Shown in pieces: positions 61,678 through 64,000 of a stretch of 64,000 nucleotides of DNA. The first letter of the stretch is position 1. Every line of letters begins with the position of its first letter. Origin of the DNA: Paraglaciecola sp. L3A3 (lineage in GTDB: Bacteria; Pseudomonadota; Gammaproteobacteria; Enterobacterales; Alteromonadaceae); the NCBI RefSeq assembly GCF_009796765.1, contig NZ_CP047023.1, positions 913,501 through 977,500 of the forward strand, written 5' to 3'. The translations under genes were made by a program, and so were the position numbers. The notes under the pieces were generated by a model, which saw only the letters and a list, made by a program, of their open reading frames with translations, made no database searches and was not told where the DNA came from.

Positions 61678-62085
61678 ATGCAAAAGACCATTGCACTTGT
61701 TGCCCACGATCATAAAAAACCAGATTTAGTTAAATGGGCCTTAGCTCATAAAGCCGAATTAAGTAAACATAAATTAGTTGCGACAGGGACTACAGGGGGC
61801 TTATTGCAGAAAGAATTAGGTTTAGATATTCACAGATTTAAAAGTGGTCCGCTAGGTGGCGATCAGCAAATTGGAGCCTTAATTGCAGAGCAAAAATTAG
61901 ATTGTTTAATTTTTTTCTGGGACCCATTAAATCCGGCGCCGCATGATCCCGATGTGAAAGCTTTATTAAGATTGTGTTCTGTGTGGAATTTACCTGTAGC
62001 ATGCACTACTTCTACCGCTGATATGATAGTTACCTCACCATTGTTTATAGGCTCTGACTATAAGAGGGATATTCCTGATTTATAA
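61678..62085 (+). CDS. mgsA: Methylglyoxal synthase
   Basis: 135 residues, normal length (about 150 in E. coli). It makes methylglyoxal and phosphate from dihydroxyacetone phosphate, bypassing lower glycolysis when phosphate is limiting. Motifs: [18 protein letters not shown] at the start, [14 protein letters not shown] (phosphate-binding), and [18 protein letters not shown] with the catalytic Asp, then [20 protein letters not shown]. Monocistronic between terminators; it converges with the CpxP-like gene. No clear link to the polysaccharide cluster other than a role in carbon overflow. Confidence 0.95.
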   Translation: MQKTIALVAHDHKKPDLVKWALAHKAELSKHKLVATGTTGGLLQKELGLDIHRFKSGPLGGDQQIGALIAEQKLDCLIFFWDPLNPAPHDPDVKALLRLCSVWNLPVACTTSTADMIVTSPLFIGSDYKRDIPDL

Positions 62086-62090
62086 AAAAA

Positions 62091-62115
62091 GGCACCAAAT
62101 GAGCGAAATGGTGCC
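62091..62115 (-). terminator. Terminator of the CpxP-like gene (minus strand)
   Basis: On the minus strand GGCACCA, loop, TGGTGCC is followed by seven T's (62084-62090). It converges with mgsA. Confidence 0.75.
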
Positions 62116-62193
62116 AGTTACTTTGGTTGGAATTGTCAGCTCGATCCGGCTACTAAAATTAGCCTAATTAGAGCGGGTTAGAAAGAATAGGTT

Positions 62194-63003
62194 TTAGGCT
62201 TCTTTCTGCTGTCTTTTTCCTTTTCGTTCACCTTTATGTTTTCTTTTCATCATACGTTGCATTTTAGATTGTTGTTCTGGCGTCAGTACATTCCACATAT
62301 CGTGTTTAGTTTTGGCTTGAAGTACTGACATTGCCAAAAAGTCATGTTGATATTCTTGTCTTAATGACGTCCAACTTTCTGCATCAAACTCGGCACTCGT
62401 AATAAGAGAGCGCTCAGCTTGTTTAAAGGCTTTTAATTTTTCCTTTAATACTTCAGCACTTTCTTTACTTTGGCTTTTAATGCTTTCTATTGCAGCGGTT
62501 TGTTCTGCAGATAAACCACGTTTGAAGCGTTTTTCGCTTTTCCCTTTATTTTTGCCTTTGGGGGCTCGTTTACCTTTATGCTCACCCTTGTCTTTATGAG
62601 CTTCCTTCATGGCGGTTAATTGCGCTTTTTGTTCATCAGTTAAGATGCTTAATACTGCATGTCTATTTTCTGCACGTTTTAAACCGGCCTCAAGCATTTC
62701 GTTTTGCTGTTGTCCTAGCAACGTTTCTACAGCTTCTTGATCCCATTCAGTAGCATGTACTAAACTGGCGATATCTTGTCTCAACGGTTGAGCTTCTGGT
62801 CCAGTTGCTTGGCGATCGGCACGACTTTGTTTAAATATTTGTTTAATATCTTGTTTTTGTGCATTTGTAAGAGATAATTGAGAAAATACTTTTGCCATTT
62901 TATGACGTTCATGGCCACGTTCAGGTTTCGCCAATACTTGACTAGAAAGTGCCAATGATAAACACACGGCAATTGGGGTAATGACTGTTTTAAGTTTAAA
63001 CAT
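62194..63003 (-). CDS. CpxP/Spy-like LTxxQ periplasmic protein, tandem-duplicated
   Basis: 269 residues, longer than CpxP or Spy (~160). Signal peptide about 1-25 (ends SQVLAK). Four LTxxQ-type elements: LTNAQKQDIKQIF (about 43), LTDEQKAQLTAM (about 126), LSAEQTAAIESI (about 163) and LTPEQQSKMQRM (about 246). These form two copies of a helical unit, split by a Lys/Gly-rich linker (KGKRAPKGKNKGKSEK). The C-terminal tail is also very basic (KRKHKGERKGKRQ). CpxP-like proteins bind misfolded periplasmic proteins and damp CpxA. It is divergent from a CpxR-like gene with GTAAA boxes between them, supporting a cpxP role. Confidence 0.85.
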   Translation of the reverse strand: MFKLKTVITPIAVCLSLALSSQVLAKPERGHERHKMAKVFSQLSLTNAQKQDIKQIFKQSRADRQATGPEAQPLRQDIASLVHATEWDQEAVETLLGQQQNEMLEAGLKRAENRHAVLSILTDEQKAQLTAMKEAHKDKGEHKGKRAPKGKNKGKSEKRFKRGLSAEQTAAIESIKSQSKESAEVLKEKLKAFKQAERSLITSAEFDAESWTSLRQEYQHDFLAMSVLQAKTKHDMWNVLTPEQQSKMQRMMKRKHKGERKGKRQQKEA

Positions 63004-63094
63004 ATTTTTGTCCTCTGAGTTAAAAGTAAGCTCAAGTTCTCACTGAGCATGTAATCAGTCTAGCTAATACAATGCAAAGAAACGCAAAGGGATT

Positions 63095-63125
63095 GTAAAA
63101 CTTGTGTAAAGAGAAACTGCGTAAA
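63095..63125. promoter_or_regulatory. CpxR-box-like GTAAA repeats
   Basis: GTAAA at 63095-63099 and 63106-63110 (6-base gap) fits the CpxR consensus GTAAA-N4-8-GTAAA. A third GTAAA lies at 63121-63125. They sit in the divergent region between the CpxP-like and CpxR-like genes. Confidence 0.6.
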
Positions 63126-63174
63126 TGGGTAAGCTGAGTTATAGTGCCGACACTGCAATACTTAAGGTAAGAAC

Positions 63175-63879
63175 ATGACCAATAAACATCTATTATTAAT
63201 TGATGATGATACTGATTTCACTCAGTTGTTATCTGAGTATTTAGGCCCCCAAGGTTATGATATAGATATAGCTAACGATGGTGAAGAAGGCCTAAGTATG
63301 GCTACCTCGAACGTACATTATGATTTAATTTTACTGGATGTTATGTTGCCCAAACTCGATGGCTTTGAAGTGTTAAAAAAATTACGTTCTAGTCATTTAA
63401 CCCCTGTCTTGATGTTGACTGCTAAGGGGGATGATTACGATAAAATTTTAGGCTTAGAGATTGGCGCGGATGATTATTTAGCTAAGCCATTTAATCATAG
63501 AGAATTATCAGCAAGGATCAAAGCTTTAGTCAGGCGCATGGCTATGTTGCCAAGTAATAGCACTCAGCAGAACCTTAAATTAGGCGATGTTGAGCTCTCT
63601 CCATCGACACAGCAAGTCTATTGTGCAGGGCAATTATTAGAATTAACCGGTACCGAGTTTTCGGTTTTACAGTTATTAATGATTAATCAAGGTAAATTAG
63701 TCAGCAAAGAAGATATTAGCGAAAAAGTGTTAGGCCGAAAATTAGCTGCTTTTGACCGAAGTATTGATATGCATGTGAGCAATTTGCGTAAAAAATTATC
63801 GGCATTGAGTTCTGAAGAAAAGATTAAAACCTTACGTGGTGCGGGTTATCAATACCTGGTGGCTACATGTATTCCTTAA
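63175..63879 (+). CDS. cpxR: OmpR-family response regulator (CpxR-like)
   Basis: 234 residues. Receiver: LLIDDDTDFTQLLSEYLG, phosphorylation Asp in LILLDVMLPKLDGFEVLK, a VLMLTAKGDD segment and GADDYLAKPFNHREL (Lys). C-terminal winged helix: LELTGTEFSVLQLLM, DISEKVLGRKLAAFDRSIDMHVSNLRKKL, then IKTLRGAGYQYL. The VLGRKLAAFDRSIDMHVSNLRKKL stretch closely recalls CpxR. Position opposite a CpxP-like gene and in front of a membrane kinase supports the name. The kinase gene start overlaps its last 13 bases. Confidence 0.85.
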   Translation: MTNKHLLLIDDDTDFTQLLSEYLGPQGYDIDIANDGEEGLSMATSNVHYDLILLDVMLPKLDGFEVLKKLRSSHLTPVLMLTAKGDDYDKILGLEIGADDYLAKPFNHRELSARIKALVRRMAMLPSNSTQQNLKLGDVELSPSTQQVYCAGQLLELTGTEFSVLQLLMINQGKLVSKEDISEKVLGRKLAAFDRSIDMHVSNLRKKLSALSSEEKIKTLRGAGYQYLVATCIP

Positions 63880-64000
63880 GCCGATTACATCCCGGGAAAA
63901 GTTTATTTTTTCGAGTGTTTTTATGGTTTTGGTTGGCCACATTTTTAATATTTATTAGTTCAATATGGCTGGTTAAACAACTAGATTCAGGAGTTAAATA
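63867..64000 (+). CDS. cpxA: Sensor histidine kinase, N-terminal part (CpxA-like), cut by window end
   Basis: The ATG at 63867 overlaps the response-regulator gene by 13 bases. Forty-four codons are visible: MYSLSRLHPGKSLFFRVF followed by LWFWLATFLIFISSIWL, a single membrane segment starting at about residue 19, then polar residues. This is the standard start of a CpxA-type kinase. The rest lies beyond the window. Too short for a firm family assignment; the context is what makes it likely. Confidence 0.7.
   Translation, partial: MYSLSRLHPGKSLFFRVFLWFWLATFLIFISSIWLVKQLDSGVK

Overview
The window looks like chromosomal DNA of a marine, agar- or red-algal-polysaccharide-degrading gammaproteobacterium, most likely Alteromonadaceae (Paraglaciecola/Glaciecola/Alteromonas type). 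The case rests on AT-rich sequence, typical gammaproteobacterial housekeeping genes (leuABCD with a leader peptide, rapA-rluA, a cpxP/cpxRA-like locus, mgsA), and secreted S1 sulfatases next to GH16 and GH50 glycoside hydrolases. Genus is inferred from overall gene character, not from a search. No rRNA, tRNA, CRISPR array, transposase or integrase was seen.

Layout. 0-3.2 kb: a gene tail, then a minus-strand set (outer-membrane barrel, secreted dimeric-barrel protein, siderophore-interacting flavoprotein) divergent from a LysR regulator with a perfect operator-like palindrome at its start. 3.3-8.4 kb: leuDCBA on the minus strand with an 18-residue leucine-rich leader peptide, attenuator and promoter. 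8.7-16.1 kb: polysaccharide cluster I (three sulfatases, a serine hydrolase, a GH16 enzyme). 16.4-22.4 kb: a tight four-gene operon (membrane-anchored class-III aminotransferase, PHP-glycosyltransferase fusion, phosphatidylserine-decarboxylase-like enzyme, DUF962 membrane protein) that looks like an undescribed amino- or glyco-lipid pathway. 22.5-29.3 kb: ClpP/SppA-like lipoprotein, DUF1244 protein, and a MacB-type ABC exporter with three different tandem adaptor proteins. 29.4-32.0 kb: a Tat-exported molybdenum hydroxylase pair. 32-39.9 kb: housekeeping genes (DUF3530-like, RluA, RapA, PhoH, a CDF metal exporter). 40.0-40.6 kb: a tandem ~216-bp non-coding repeat belonging to a family scattered through the window's intergenic regions. 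40.7-45.4 kb: aldo/keto reductase, MipA/OmpV-like porin divergent from a DesK/DesR-like two-component pair with matching operator-like palindromes before both genes, and an exported DUF1805 protein. 45.4-52.2 kb: LysR, Tat-exported FAD amine oxidase, dihaem cytochrome c, exported RidA and a TonB-dependent receptor, which read as a periplasmic amine-oxidation module. 52.6-55.6 kb: a secreted C-type-lectin/TPR protein and a frameshifted solute-binding-protein relic. 55.7-61.5 kb: polysaccharide cluster II (GH50 agarase, GH16 lipoprotein carrying an inserted discoidin domain, sulfatase). 61.7-64 kb: methylglyoxal synthase and a CpxP/CpxR/CpxA-like envelope-stress locus running off the end.

Working together: the two polysaccharide clusters supply desulfation plus endo- and exo-cleavage of a sulfated galactan. 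The strongest candidates for new biology are the 16.4-22.4 kb lipid-like operon, the apparently circularly permuted discoidin domain inside the GH16 lipoprotein, the three-adaptor ABC exporter, and the periplasmic amine oxidase/cytochrome/RidA module.
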